Assembly (NCBI RefSeq): GCF_020886055.1
Contig: NZ_AP025184.1
Span: forward strand, 310,001 to 374,000
Reading direction: 5' to 3'
From: Flavobacterium ammoniigenes
Lineage (GTDB): Bacteria; Bacteroidota; Bacteroidia; Flavobacteriales; Flavobacteriaceae
DNA length: 64,000 nt
This document shows positions 19,493 through 28,522 of this stretch, in pieces. Every line of letters starts with the position of its first letter. Position 1 is the stretch's first letter. The notes under the pieces were generated by a model that was not told the origin of the DNA, did no database searches, and saw only the letters and a list, made by a program, of their open reading frames with translations. The translations under genes were made by a program, and so were the position numbers.

Positions 19493-22321
19493 ATGTCTGC
19501 TAAAAAACGCCTTTTCCTTCTTGATGCCTACGCCCTAATTTTTAGAGGTTATTATGCCTTTATAAAAAATCCTAGAATAAACTCAAAAGGGATGGACACC
19601 TCTGCTATCATGGGATTTATGAATTCCTTGATGGATGTCATTAAAAGAGAAAAACCAGATCATTTGGCCGTAGCTTTCGACAAAGGAGGGAGCGATTTGC
19701 GAAACGACATTTACCCAGAATACAAAGCCCATCGCGATGCTACACCTGAAGCCATCAAAATTGCAGTACCTTATATACAAGAATTGTTGCGCGCAATGCA
19801 CATCCCTATTATAGAGGTAAAAGGATATGAAGCAGACGACTTAATTGGAACCATTGCCAAACAGGCTGAAAAACAAAATTACCAAGTTTTTATGGTGACT
19901 CCAGATAAGGATTTTGCACAATTGGTGTCTGAAAATATTTTCATGTACAAACCTGCTCGTATGGGTAACGGAATCGAAATTTGGGGCATCCCAGAAGTAT
20001 TGGCAAAATTTGAAATAGACAGACCCGAACAAGTGATTGATTTTCTTGGAATGATGGGCGACGCAGCCGATAATATTCCGGGATTGCCAGGTGTAGGAGA
20101 AGTTACTGCTAAGAAATTATTGAAAGAATTTGGTTCTATGGAAAACTTGTTGGCCAACACCGACAAGCTGAAAGGAAAAATGAAAGATAATATTGAAGCC
20201 AATAAGGAAAAAGGGCTTTTATCTAAGACCTTAGCAACAATTTTATTAGACTGTCCAGTCCAATTTAACGAAACCGACTATAAATTGTCTACCCCTGATG
20301 TAGAGAAAACAGATGCATTATTTAACGAATTGGAATTTCGAAGAATGGCCGATCAATTTGACGCCATCTTTAAAAAAGGAGAAACTGCTCCGGTAGTTGA
20401 CGATTCCAAATTATACAAAAAACCACAACCCAAAACGGAAGAACAATTTGACCTTTTTGGAAGTGCTATCGATGAAGGTTCAGAAGAAACGCGCCACCAA
20501 TATTACAATACCTTAGAAAACACAACCCATTCGTACCAAATTATTCAAGGCGATTTAGGGATTAAATTGTTATTGCAAAATTTACAAAATCAAACATCGG
20601 TTTGTTTTGATACCGAAACCACAGGACTTGATGCTTTGCACGCAGAGTTAGTTGGAATTTCATTTTCATATGAAAAGGGAAAAGGGTTTTATATTCCGTT
20701 TCCAGAGAACCAAGCGGAAGCGCAATCTTTGGTTGAAAAATTAATTCCGTTTTTTGAAAATGAAAACATCGAAAAAATTGGTCAGAATTTAAAATACGAC
20801 TTAAAAGTATTGTCTAATTATGGTATCACTGTTAAAGGAAAGTTATTTGACACCATGATTGCACATTATTTGATCAACCCTGACATGCGCCATAATATGG
20901 ATATTTTATCCGAAACCTATTTGAAATATGCGCCGCAATCTATTGAAGTGCTGATTGGTAAGAAAGGAAAAAATCAAAAATCGATGCGGGAGGTTCCTTT
21001 GGAAGAAATTAAAGAATATGCCGTTGAAGATGCTGATGTAACCTTGCAACTTGCAGAAATTTTCAACACCGAATTAGACAAAACACATACTAAAAAACTA
21101 TTTGAAGAAATTGAAATTCCATTGGTTACTGTTTTGGCCAGCATGGAAAAAGAAGGAATCAATTTGGATGTTCCTTTTTTGAATTCATTATCTAAAGAAT
21201 TAGGAGACGATATTGCCAAATTAGAAAGTCGCATTTATGAAATAGCAGGCGAGAAATTCAATTTGGCTTCGCCAAAACAATTGGGAGATATTTTATTTGA
21301 CAAATTGAAAATTGGTGGCGCCAAACAAAAGAAAACCAAAACGGGTCAATACGCAACAGGGGAAGAAATCTTAAGTTATTTGGCCAAGGACAACGAAATT
21401 GTAAGTGCCATTTTAGATTGGCGCTCGTTAATCAAATTACAAAATACGTATGTCGAAGCATTGCCATTGCAAGTAGACGCCAAAACGCATCGCGTTCATA
21501 CCGATTATATGCAAACCGTTGCCGCTACAGGTCGTTTGAGTTCAAATAATCCGAATTTGCAAAACATTCCTATTCGAACCGAACGCGGAAGACAAATTAG
21601 AAAAGCATTTATTGCAAGGGATGAAAACTATACTTTACTCTCTGCCGATTATTCGCAAATAGAACTTCGAATTATTGCAGCATTGTGTGGAGAAGAAAAT
21701 ATGATCAAAGCTTTTCAACAGGGCGAAGACATTCATAAAAGTACCGCTGCCAAAGTATTTAATGTACCTTTAGAAGAAGTAACTAAAGAACAACGTAGTC
21801 ATGCTAAAACGGTTAACTTCGGAATTATATATGGTGTTTCGGCATTTGGATTAAGTAATCAAACTTCGCTTTCTCGCGCAGAAAGTGCCGCCTTGATCGA
21901 AGCGTATTACATTACTTATCCAAAACTAAAATCCTACATTCAGGAGCAAATAGAAAGCGCTAGAGAAAATGGTTTTGTACAAACTATTTTAGGACGTAGA
22001 CGTTATTTAAAAGACATCAACTCGGCCAACGCCATTGTGAGAGGTGCCGCAGAGAGAAATGCGGTAAACGCCCCAATTCAAGGAAGCGCTGCCGATATTA
22101 TAAAAATAGCGATGATCAATATTCACAAAAGATTAATTGCTGAAAATTGGAAATCAAAAATGCTTTTGCAAGTACATGACGAATTGGTATTTGACGTTCA
22201 CAACAGTGAATTGGAAAAAATCCAACCGATGATCAAACAGGAAATGGAACAAGCGGTGGTTTTAAGTGTTCCTTTAGAAGTGGAAATTGGAATAGGAAAA
22301 GATTGGCTAGAAGCCCATTAA
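19493..22321 (+). CDS. polA: DNA polymerase I
   Basis: Repair and Okazaki-fragment polymerase, 942 residues. It has the N-terminal 5'-3' exonuclease (RLFLLDAYALIFRGYYAF; GDAADNIPGLPGVGEVTA), a 3'-5' exonuclease domain with intact acidic residues (VCFDTETTGLD; QNLKYDLKVL; YAVEDADVT), so proofreading is likely active, and the polymerase domain with motif A (DYSQIELRI), motif B (KTVNFGIIYG) and motif C (VHDELVFDV). A near-consensus -7 box TATTTTTA lies at 19457-19464. Confidence 0.98.
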   Translation: MSAKKRLFLLDAYALIFRGYYAFIKNPRINSKGMDTSAIMGFMNSLMDVIKREKPDHLAVAFDKGGSDLRNDIYPEYKAHRDATPEAIKIAVPYIQELLRAMHIPIIEVKGYEADDLIGTIAKQAEKQNYQVFMVTPDKDFAQLVSENIFMYKPARMGNGIEIWGIPEVLAKFEIDRPEQVIDFLGMMGDAADNIPGLPGVGEVTAKKLLKEFGSMENLLANTDKLKGKMKDNIEANKEKGLLSKTLATILLDCPVQFNETDYKLSTPDVEKTDALFNELEFRRMADQFDAIFKKGETAPVVDDSKLYKKPQPKTEEQFDLFGSAIDEGSEETRHQYYNTLENTTHSYQIIQGDLGIKLLLQNLQNQTSVCFDTETTGLDALHAELVGISFSYEKGKGFYIPFPENQAEAQSLVEKLIPFFENENIEKIGQNLKYDLKVLSNYGITVKGKLFDTMIAHYLINPDMRHNMDILSETYLKYAPQSIEVLIGKKGKNQKSMREVPLEEIKEYAVEDADVTLQLAEIFNTELDKTHTKKLFEEIEIPLVTVLASMEKEGINLDVPFLNSLSKELGDDIAKLESRIYEIAGEKFNLASPKQLGDILFDKLKIGGAKQKKTKTGQYATGEEILSYLAKDNEIVSAILDWRSLIKLQNTYVEALPLQVDAKTHRVHTDYMQTVAATGRLSSNNPNLQNIPIRTERGRQIRKAFIARDENYTLLSADYSQIELRIIAALCGEENMIKAFQQGEDIHKSTAAKVFNVPLEEVTKEQRSHAKTVNFGIIYGVSAFGLSNQTSLSRAESAALIEAYYITYPKLKSYIQEQIESARENGFVQTILGRRRYLKDINSANAIVRGAAERNAVNAPIQGSAADIIKIAMINIHKRLIAENWKSKMLLQVHDELVFDVHNSELEKIQPMIKQEMEQAVVLSVPLEVEIGIGKDWLEAH

Positions 22322-22327
22322 TCATAT

Positions 22328-22359
22328 AAAAAATCCATTCAATAGAATGAATTTTTTTT
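22328..22359. terminator. Bidirectional terminator between polA and the LacI-type gene
   Basis: The inverted repeat AATCCATTC / GAATGAATT has one mismatch and is flanked by A and T runs. It lies between convergent genes. Confidence 0.7.
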
Positions 22360-22362
22360 GTT

Positions 22363-23391
22363 TTATACTCTTGCCGTAGTTTCCCGTTCTTTTAAAACGG
22401 TTTTAATGATTTTTGTTTCGTAAGGCGGTTCTTCTTCTGAAACATCTTCCAAACGTTTAATTAATAATTTGGCTGCTTCTTCTCCAATCTCAATTCCGTG
22501 TTGACTAACTGTAGTCAAACTTGGAGACAATCTTCTCGAAGCTAAAATTCCATCGGCAAAACCAATAATACAAAGTTCTTCGGGAATTTTATATCCTTTT
22601 TTCAATCCCATTCGTAAAGCAGCAACCGAGTCGTTTTCTTCTAAAGCGAAGATACCGTCGATTGTATTGTTAGCAAAAACAGTCTCCATTTGAATTTTTA
22701 AATCGTCTTCTGAGTCGGTTCTAATGATAAGATTGTTATTAACCGGAATATTATTTTTTTCTAAGGCTTTTAAATAACCTTCAAATCGCAACTTTCCTAC
22801 ACTTAAATTATCAACAGAGGAAAGCAAGGCAATATTTTTACAGCCTAAATCAATCAAACGTTGTGTGGAATCTAAAGCCGAATCGAAATCGTCGACAATA
22901 ACTTTATCACAATCAATCCCTTCGGCAATTCGGTCAAACATAACAATAGGAGTGCCATCGTTGATGATTTCTTTAAAATGGTCGTAGCTGTTTTGCTTTT
23001 GCGCTTCTTCAGAAACGGATAGAATAAATCCGTCAATCGTTCCATTACTCAACATCTCTAGTGTATGCGCTTCTTTTTCTAAAGACTCATTAGAGATACA
23101 CATAATAACATTATAACCTCTTTCATCGGCTACTTTTTCTATTCCGCTAAAAACTTTTGCAAAAAACGAATTCAAAATATCAGGTATAATAACACCTATT
23201 GTTTTGGTTTTTCTATTCTTCAAATTCAAACCAATCACGTTGGGCTTGTAGTTTTTAAGCTTAGCGTATTCCTTTATTTTGGTTTTGGTTTGTTCGCTAA
23301 TTTCAGGACTATCGTTAAGTGCTTTTGAAACTGTTGACACAGACACATTAAGTTCTTTAGCGATTTGTTTAAGAGTTGCTTTAGCTTTCAT
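22363..23391 (-). CDS. LacI-family transcriptional regulator
   Basis: A 342-residue DNA-binding regulator. The N-terminal helix-turn-helix reads TLKQIAKELNVSVSTVSKAL (about 6-25), with the hinge region after it. The rest is a periplasmic-binding-protein-like sugar-sensor domain (TIGVIIPDILNSFFAKVFSG). The ligand and operon are not clear, because its neighbours are housekeeping genes and no transport or catabolic gene is adjacent. It is likely to act on distant genes. Confidence 0.93.
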   Translation of the reverse strand: MKAKATLKQIAKELNVSVSTVSKALNDSPEISEQTKTKIKEYAKLKNYKPNVIGLNLKNRKTKTIGVIIPDILNSFFAKVFSGIEKVADERGYNVIMCISNESLEKEAHTLEMLSNGTIDGFILSVSEEAQKQNSYDHFKEIINDGTPIVMFDRIAEGIDCDKVIVDDFDSALDSTQRLIDLGCKNIALLSSVDNLSVGKLRFEGYLKALEKNNIPVNNNLIIRTDSEDDLKIQMETVFANNTIDGIFALEENDSVAALRMGLKKGYKIPEELCIIGFADGILASRRLSPSLTTVSQHGIEIGEEAAKLLIKRLEDVSEEEPPYETKIIKTVLKERETTARV

Positions 23392-23617
23392 AAGTAGAAT
23401 TTAAAGTGCTAAAATAAGAAAAAAAACGGTTGAATGACGCGATTTGACTAATCTCAACACGATTATCATTCAAAAAAGATAGGAAAAATCAATGCTTTTT
23501 TAAAAAAAAGGCCTCGTTTAACCAAAAATAGAGTCATAAAAAAATAAAAACGCAGAGTGTCCCAAAAATAAATCCTTTAGCTACTGATAATCAGAACTAA
23601 ATAATATTTTAGGACAA

Positions 23618-23648
23618 TTTGTATTTCAGAAAAATAATTGTACTTTTG
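23618..23648 (+). promoter_or_regulatory. Promoter of rplM-rpsI
   Basis: A perfect Bacteroidetes promoter: TTTG (23618-23621), 19 bases, TACTTTTG (23641-23648). It is the best match in the window, as expected for a ribosomal operon. Confidence 0.85.
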
Positions 23649-23649
23649 C

Positions 23650-23667
23650 ATCCCCTTTATTGGGGAT
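23650..23667 (+). promoter_or_regulatory. Hairpin at the 5' end of the rplM leader
   Basis: ATCCCC (23650-23655) pairs with GGGGAT (23662-23667) across a 6-base loop, immediately after the -7 box. The mRNA would start at or inside this hairpin. It could stabilise the transcript or form part of an L13 autoregulatory site. Confidence 0.5.
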
Positions 23668-23693
23668 GGAATGTTTAATTAAAAATAAAAATT

Positions 23694-24149
23694 GTGAACA
23701 CATTAAGCTACAAGACAATTTCAGCTAACAAAGCCACTGTATCAAAAGAGTGGATTGTTGTTGATGCTGATGGTCATAACTTAGGTCGTCTTGCTTCAAA
23801 AGTCGCTATGATTTTGAGAGGTAAATACAAGCCAAGTTATACACCGCACGTGGACTGTGGAGATAACGTTATCGTTATCAACGCAGAAAAAATCAACCTT
23901 ACAGGTAACAAATTGGATGAAAAAACATACATCCGTCACACTGGTTACCCTGGAGGACAAAGAACTTTGACTGCAAAAGTATTGCAATCAAAAAACCCAG
24001 CTTTATTAGTAGAAAAAGCTGTAAAAGGAATGTTACCTAAAAATAAATTAGGAGCTGAACTTTTTAGAAATTTAAATGTTGTTGTTGGTTCTGAGCACAA
24101 ACAAGGCGCTCAAAAACCAAAAACTGTTAACCTAAACGATCTTAAGTAA
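23694..24149 (+). CDS. rplM: 50S ribosomal protein L13
   Basis: A 151-residue large-subunit protein. It starts at a GTG (23694); the sequence around it (NTLSYKTISANKATVSKEW) fits the family and no ATG precedes it. Conserved L13 motifs are VVDADGHNLGRLASKVA and YIRHTGYPGG. The stop overlaps the rpsI start by one base (TAATG), indicating coupled translation. Confidence 0.97.
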   Translation: MNTLSYKTISANKATVSKEWIVVDADGHNLGRLASKVAMILRGKYKPSYTPHVDCGDNVIVINAEKINLTGNKLDEKTYIRHTGYPGGQRTLTAKVLQSKNPALLVEKAVKGMLPKNKLGAELFRNLNVVVGSEHKQGAQKPKTVNLNDLK

Positions 24150-24535
24150 TGGGAGTTATTCACAAAATCGGTAGAAGAAAAACCGCTGTTGCACGTGTTT
24201 ATGTTTCGGAAGGAACAGGAGTAATCACTGTAAACAAAAAAGAATTCGCAACTTACTTTCCTACAGCTACTTTACAGTACAAAGTGTTACAACCAATGTC
24301 TATGACAGAGAATGCTAACAATTTTGACGTAAAAGTAAATGTATACGGAGGTGGTTCAACTGGTCAAGCAGAAGCTGTAAGAATGGCATTAGCACGTGTA
24401 ATGTGTGAAGTAAATGCTGAAAACAGAGCAATCTTGAAACCAGAAGGTTTATTAACTAGAGACCCTAGAATGGTTGAACGTAAGAAATTCGGTCAGAAGA
24501 AAGCTCGTAAGAGATTCCAATTCTCTAAACGTTAA
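24149..24535 (+). CDS. rpsI: 30S ribosomal protein S9
   Basis: A 128-residue small-subunit protein whose C-terminal tail (KKARKRFQFSKR) reaches the P-site tRNA. It begins with the S9 motif IGRRKTAVARVYV and includes GGGSTGQAEAVRMALAR. It is coupled to rplM through a one-base stop/start overlap. Confidence 0.98.
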   Translation: MGVIHKIGRRKTAVARVYVSEGTGVITVNKKEFATYFPTATLQYKVLQPMSMTENANNFDVKVNVYGGGSTGQAEAVRMALARVMCEVNAENRAILKPEGLLTRDPRMVERKKFGQKKARKRFQFSKR

Positions 24536-24605
24536 TATTACCTGTCTTGTTCAAATGGGACAAGACATCGTTCATTTATTATTGAATTTTAAAAACACAG
24601 TTATT

Positions 24606-24700
24606 GTTGCTCCTACTGAGGTAGGGAATAGTTTAGCATCTAAATGTATATAGCCGAGCAATCGCCATCTATACATTGCTAATCAACAGAACGTAAACTA
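24606..24700 (+). ncRNA. Candidate structured leader of rpsB-tsf (pseudoknot)
   Basis: Several complementary segments fit together: TAGTTTA (24629-24635) with TAAACTA (24694-24700), AATGTATA (24643-24650) with TATACATT (24670-24677), and CCTAC (24612-24616) with GTAGG (24621-24625). The apical loop GAGCAA (24656-24661) can pair with TTGCTC (24607-24612), giving a pseudoknot. The outer helix ends 9 bases before the rpsB ATG. Autogenous control of rpsB-tsf by S2 through a leader pseudoknot is known in E. coli; the parallel here is my inference. Confidence 0.5.
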
Positions 24701-24709
24701 GTACAAAAA

Positions 24710-25507
24710 ATGGCAAACAAAGTTGAAGTAAAAGAATTACTAGAAGCAGGTGTTCACTTCGGACACATGACTAGAAAATGGGATCCAAACATGGCTCCTT
24801 ACATTTATATGGAACGTAATGGAATCCACATTATCAATCTATATAAAACAGCAGCAAAAATTGAAGAAGCTAATGAAGCTTTGAAAAAAATCGCTGCATC
24901 AGGTAGAAAAATCTTATTCGTTGCTACCAAAAAACAAGCAAAAGATATCGTAGCTGAAAAAGCTAAAGCAGCAAACATGCCTTACATCACTGAAAGATGG
25001 CCAGGTGGAATGTTGACTAACTTCGTAACTATCCGTAAAGCTGTTAAAAAAATGGCTACTATTGATAAAATGAAGAAAGACGGAACATTCATGACTCTTT
25101 CTAAAAAAGAGCGTTTGCAAGTAGATCGTCTTCGTGCTAAATTAGACAAAAACTTAGGTTCTATCGCTGACATGTCTAGACTACCTGCAGCCTTGTTCGT
25201 AGTGGATATCAAAGCAGAACACATCGCAATAAAAGAAGCACAAAAATTAAACATTCCAGTTTTCGCAATGGTGGATACGAATTCAGACCCAAGAGAGGTT
25301 GATTACGTTATCCCTGCAAATGATGATGCTTCTAAATCAATCGATAAAATTTTAACTTTAGTTACTGCAGCTGTAGTGGAAGGTCTTTCTGATAGAGGAT
25401 CTGAAAAAGACGCTGACGAAGTTGCTGCTCCTGCTGCTGAAGCAGTTGCCGCTCCTGTTGAAGTAGAAGCTGCTCCTGCTGCTGAAGCTCCTGCAACTGA
25501 AGAATAA
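24710..25507 (+). CDS. rpsB: 30S ribosomal protein S2
   Basis: A 265-residue small-subunit protein. Conserved segments are ELLEAGVHFGHMTRKWDPNMAPYI, ERWPGGMLTNF and DTNSDPREVDYVIPANDDA. The C-terminal 35 residues are an Ala/Glu/Pro-rich tail, common in Bacteroidetes S2. It pairs with tsf, the universal arrangement. Confidence 0.98.
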   Translation: MANKVEVKELLEAGVHFGHMTRKWDPNMAPYIYMERNGIHIINLYKTAAKIEEANEALKKIAASGRKILFVATKKQAKDIVAEKAKAANMPYITERWPGGMLTNFVTIRKAVKKMATIDKMKKDGTFMTLSKKERLQVDRLRAKLDKNLGSIADMSRLPAALFVVDIKAEHIAIKEAQKLNIPVFAMVDTNSDPREVDYVIPANDDASKSIDKILTLVTAAVVEGLSDRGSEKDADEVAAPAAEAVAAPVEVEAAPAAEAPATEE

Positions 25508-25520
25508 ATAAAACCATTAT

Positions 25521-25585
25521 AAGATTGAAAGATTTGAAGATTAGCAATTGTAACCAATGAATTAATCCTTAAATTTTTCAATCTT
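25521..25585 (+). repeat. Inverted repeat in the rpsB-tsf gap
   Basis: AAGATTGAAA (25521-25530) and TTTCAATCTT (25576-25585) form a perfect 10-bp stem around a 45-base AT-rich loop. With no clean T-run after it, it could be an mRNA-processing or partial attenuation site. Confidence 0.45.
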
Positions 25586-25608
25586 TTACTCTTTAAATTA
25601 ATAAAATT

Positions 25609-26433
25609 ATGGCAACAATTACTGCTGCAGACGTAAATAAATTAAGAACAATCACAGGTGCAGGTATGATGGACTGTAAAAAAGCCTTGGTTGAAGCTGA
25701 CGGAGATTTTGATTTAGCGATCGAAAACTTACGTAAAAAAGGACAAAAAGTAGCGGCTAACCGTTCTGATAGAGAATCTACAGAAGGTGCTGTTATCGCT
25801 GTTGTAAACGACGCTAAAACATCAGGTGTTGTAATCTCATTAAACTGTGAAACTGACTTCGTTGGTAAAAACGAATCTTTCGTGAAATTAGCACAAGAAT
25901 TAGCTGCTTTAGCTTTGAACTTTGATTCTAAAGACGCTTTCTTAGCAACTGATTTCCACGGAATCACTGTAGCTGAAAAATTGATTGAGCAAACTGGAGT
26001 AATCGGAGAAAAAATTGAAATCAGTTCTTTCGAAAGATTAGAAGGAGCTTTCATTGGTTCTTACATCCACGCTGGAAACAAAATCGCTACTTTAGTTTCA
26101 TTATCTGCTAATGTTGCTGGAGCTGAAGAAGCTGCTAGAAACGTAGCCATGCAAGCTGCTGCTATGAACCCAATTGCTTTGAACGAAGCTGGTGTTGATG
26201 CTGCGGTTATTGAAAAAGAAATCGAAATTGCAAAAGAGCAATTAAGAGCGGAAGGTAAACCAGAAGCCATGTTGGAAAACATTTCTAAAGGAAAAATCCA
26301 ACGTTTTTACAAAGACAACACTTTAGTAAACCAAGATTATATCAAAGATGGTTCTATGAATGTTGCTGCTTACGTAAAATCAGTAGATGCTAACTTAACT
26401 GTTACAGGATTTAAAAGAGCTGCTTTAGGATAG
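25609..26433 (+). CDS. tsf: Elongation factor Ts
   Basis: Nucleotide exchange factor for EF-Tu, 274 residues. It has the N-terminal UBA-like domain (VNKLRTITGAGMMDCKKALV) and the core TDFVGKNESFVKLA. It is followed by a strong terminator. Gene order rpsB-tsf supports the call. Confidence 0.98.
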   Translation: MATITAADVNKLRTITGAGMMDCKKALVEADGDFDLAIENLRKKGQKVAANRSDRESTEGAVIAVVNDAKTSGVVISLNCETDFVGKNESFVKLAQELAALALNFDSKDAFLATDFHGITVAEKLIEQTGVIGEKIEISSFERLEGAFIGSYIHAGNKIATLVSLSANVAGAEEAARNVAMQAAAMNPIALNEAGVDAAVIEKEIEIAKEQLRAEGKPEAMLENISKGKIQRFYKDNTLVNQDYIKDGSMNVAAYVKSVDANLTVTGFKRAALG

Positions 26434-26462
26434 TCTAAAGTAGATTTTTCAATCTTCAATAT

Positions 26463-26495
26463 AAAATCCCATTCCTAACAGAATGGGATTTTTTT
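26463..26495 (+). terminator. Terminator of rpsB-tsf
   Basis: AAAATCCCATTC pairs with GAATGGGATTTT over a 6-base loop, followed by a T-run. Confidence 0.88.
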
Positions 26496-26549
26496 GTGCC
26501 AATAATTAAAAATAAAAATAGTAAGTTTGAAATACTAAACACAGCACCA

Positions 26550-27206
26550 ATGTTCAAATCCAAAAAAGACATCGTATTTGTAATCCTAGCCGGGATTTTT
26601 ATTACCAATGCGGTGGTGGCCGAATTAATTGGTGGAAAACTAATTCAAATTGGACCATTTGTGATGAGTATTGGTATTTTACCATGGCCCATTGTCTTTT
26701 TAACAACCGATTTAATCAACGAATACTTTGGCGAAAAAGGAGTGCGTCGACTATCCCTACTTACCGCGTGCCTGATCGCTTATGCATTTATTATTTTACT
26801 TTTAGGCATTGCTATTCCCGCTGCCAAAGGAATTAGCCCCGTAAGCGACGCTCAATTTCAAGCTGTTTTTGGACAAAGTATGTGGATCATCTTCGGAAGT
26901 ATTATCGCATTCCTAGTTTCTCAATTAATTGATGTGACCGTATTTTGGTATTTCAAAAACAAAACAGGCGATACAAAAATTTGGCTCCGAGCAACCGGCT
27001 CAACGGTTATTTCTCAATTATTTGATTCATTCATAGTGTTAGGAATTGCATTTTGGTTGCCTGGTAAAATTGACTTTGAAACTTTTATTGGCTCCGCATT
27101 AACGGGCTATACTTTTAAATTAGGTATAGCAGTACTTTTAACGCCGATGATTTATATTGGTCACCGAATTATAAAAAACTATATAAATAGCGATATACCT
27201 GCTTAA
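26550..27206 (+). CDS. Queuosine precursor transporter (YhhQ/VUT family)
   Basis: Inner-membrane protein of 218 residues with about six membrane helices, beginning MFKSKKDIVFVILAGIFITNAVVAELIGGKL. The VAELIGGKL segment and the FLTTDLINEYFG motif match the family that imports preQ0/preQ1 for tRNA queuosine. An in-frame GTG at 26496 would abut the tsf terminator, so the ATG at 26550 is preferred. It ends one base before tag, so the two are probably cotranscribed. Confidence 0.88.
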   Translation: MFKSKKDIVFVILAGIFITNAVVAELIGGKLIQIGPFVMSIGILPWPIVFLTTDLINEYFGEKGVRRLSLLTACLIAYAFIILLLGIAIPAAKGISPVSDAQFQAVFGQSMWIIFGSIIAFLVSQLIDVTVFWYFKNKTGDTKIWLRATGSTVISQLFDSFIVLGIAFWLPGKIDFETFIGSALTGYTFKLGIAVLLTPMIYIGHRIIKNYINSDIPA

Positions 27207-27207
27207 A

Positions 27208-27768
27208 ATGGATAAAAATAGATGCAAATGGTGCGTAGGCATTCCAATTTACGAAGCCTATCACGATCACGAATGGGGAGTTCCAGTATATGACGACCAA
27301 AAATTATTTGAATTTTTGATCTTGGAAACGTTTCAAGCTGGATTAAGCTGGATTACCATCCTGAAAAAAAGAGAAAATTTTCGTGCTGCATTTGATCAAT
27401 TTGATTACCAAAAAATAGCGCTATACAATGAAAGAAAAATTGAAGCATTATTACAAGATACTGGAATTATTCGTAACCAGTTAAAAATACGTGCTACAAT
27501 TACTAATGCCATTGCTTTTATGGAAGTGCAAAAAGAATTCGGTAGTTTTAGCAAATACATTTGGCAATTTACGGATGGAAAGCCCATTATCAATCACCCA
27601 CAAACCATGAGAGATATTACATCCACTACACCACTTTCAGATGCTATCAGTAAAGACTTGAAAAAACGCGGGTTCAAATTTGTAGGTTCGACTGTAGTGT
27701 ATGCGAATATGCAAGCTACTGGTATGGTAGATGATCATGTGGCTGATTGTTGGAAAAGAACTAGCTAA
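27208..27768 (+). CDS. tag: DNA-3-methyladenine glycosylase I
   Basis: Base-excision repair enzyme that removes 3-methyladenine, 186 residues. The zinc ligands of the Tag family are present: the N-terminal CKWC and YHDHEWG segments and the C-terminal DDHVADCW. The helix-hairpin-helix region and FQAGLSWITILKKRE motif are typical. It starts one base after the transporter stop. Confidence 0.96.
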   Translation: MDKNRCKWCVGIPIYEAYHDHEWGVPVYDDQKLFEFLILETFQAGLSWITILKKRENFRAAFDQFDYQKIALYNERKIEALLQDTGIIRNQLKIRATITNAIAFMEVQKEFGSFSKYIWQFTDGKPIINHPQTMRDITSTTPLSDAISKDLKKRGFKFVGSTVVYANMQATGMVDDHVADCWKRTS

Positions 27769-27795
27769 ATACGATTCACGATTTGTTGTTCAAGT

Positions 27796-28431
27796 CTAAC
27801 TTGTCAGAATTTTAATGAATTCATCTCTTGCTATTTCACGACAACCTAAACTTTCTAAATGCGGATTGTAAATTTGGCAATCCAACAGTTTATAATTATT
27901 TGCTTTCAAATGCCGTGACCAATGGATAAATGCAACTTTTGAAGCATTGGATACTTTTGAAAACATACTTTCTCCACAGAAAATAGTTCCTAAATCAACT
28001 CCGTACAAACCACCTACTAATTCGTCCTCTTCCCAAACCTCAACCGATTTGGCTATGCCTAATTGATTCAACTTACAATAGGCTTCAATCATCTCATTAG
28101 TAATCCAAGTGCCCTGTTGACCTTCCCGTTTAATTTTTTGACAATTGGAAATAACTCCTTTGAAATCTTGATTAAAAGTTACTTTAAATTTTTTCCGATT
28201 CAAAATATTGCGCATACTTTTGGACACGACTAAATCTTCAAAAAACAAAACCATTCTGGGATTCGGCGACCACCACAAGATGGGATCTCCGGGTTCAAAC
28301 CATGGAAAAATCCCGCTTCGGTAAGCCAATACTAATCGCTCGGGAGATAGGTCTCCGCCAATAGCTAAAAAGCCGTCTTCATTTGCTTTTGATACGGATG
28401 GAAAAACTAAGTCTTGGGTAAGGTAATGCAT
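27796..28431 (-). CDS. aat: Leucyl/phenylalanyl-tRNA-protein transferase
   Basis: Adds Leu or Phe to N-terminal Lys or Arg of proteins, marking them for ClpAP through ClpS. From ATG at 28431 (MHYLTQDLVFP) it has 211 residues; an in-frame ATG four codons earlier is less likely. Family motifs are FPWFEPGDPILWWSPNPRMV and GGLYGVDLGTIFCGESMFS. It lies convergent with tag. Confidence 0.96.
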   Translation of the reverse strand: MHYLTQDLVFPSVSKANEDGFLAIGGDLSPERLVLAYRSGIFPWFEPGDPILWWSPNPRMVLFFEDLVVSKSMRNILNRKKFKVTFNQDFKGVISNCQKIKREGQQGTWITNEMIEAYCKLNQLGIAKSVEVWEEDELVGGLYGVDLGTIFCGESMFSKVSNASKVAFIHWSRHLKANNYKLLDCQIYNPHLESLGCREIARDEFIKILTS

Positions 28432-28468
28432 GATTTTGAACAACTATTGCTACAACAAATATACTATT

Positions 28469-28500
28469 AAAAAAAACAGCCGTCAATAAGGACGGCTGTT
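28469..28500 (-). terminator. Terminator of nrdB-nrdA
   Basis: AACAGCCGTC and GACGGCTGTT form a perfect 10-bp stem with a 6-base loop, then a T-run on the minus strand. It lies 22 bp past the nrdA stop. Confidence 0.88.
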
Positions 28501-28522
28501 CAAGTTGGTATTTGTAGTGATT

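Larger units (their letters stand above)
23392..23693. other. Intergenic region between the LacI-type gene and rplM
   Basis: 302 bases without a gene. The right part holds the rplM promoter (23618-23648) and a leader hairpin (23650-23667). The left 220 bases should contain the regulator's promoter, but I see no convincing -33/-7 pair, operator palindrome or RNA gene there. Confidence 0.7.
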
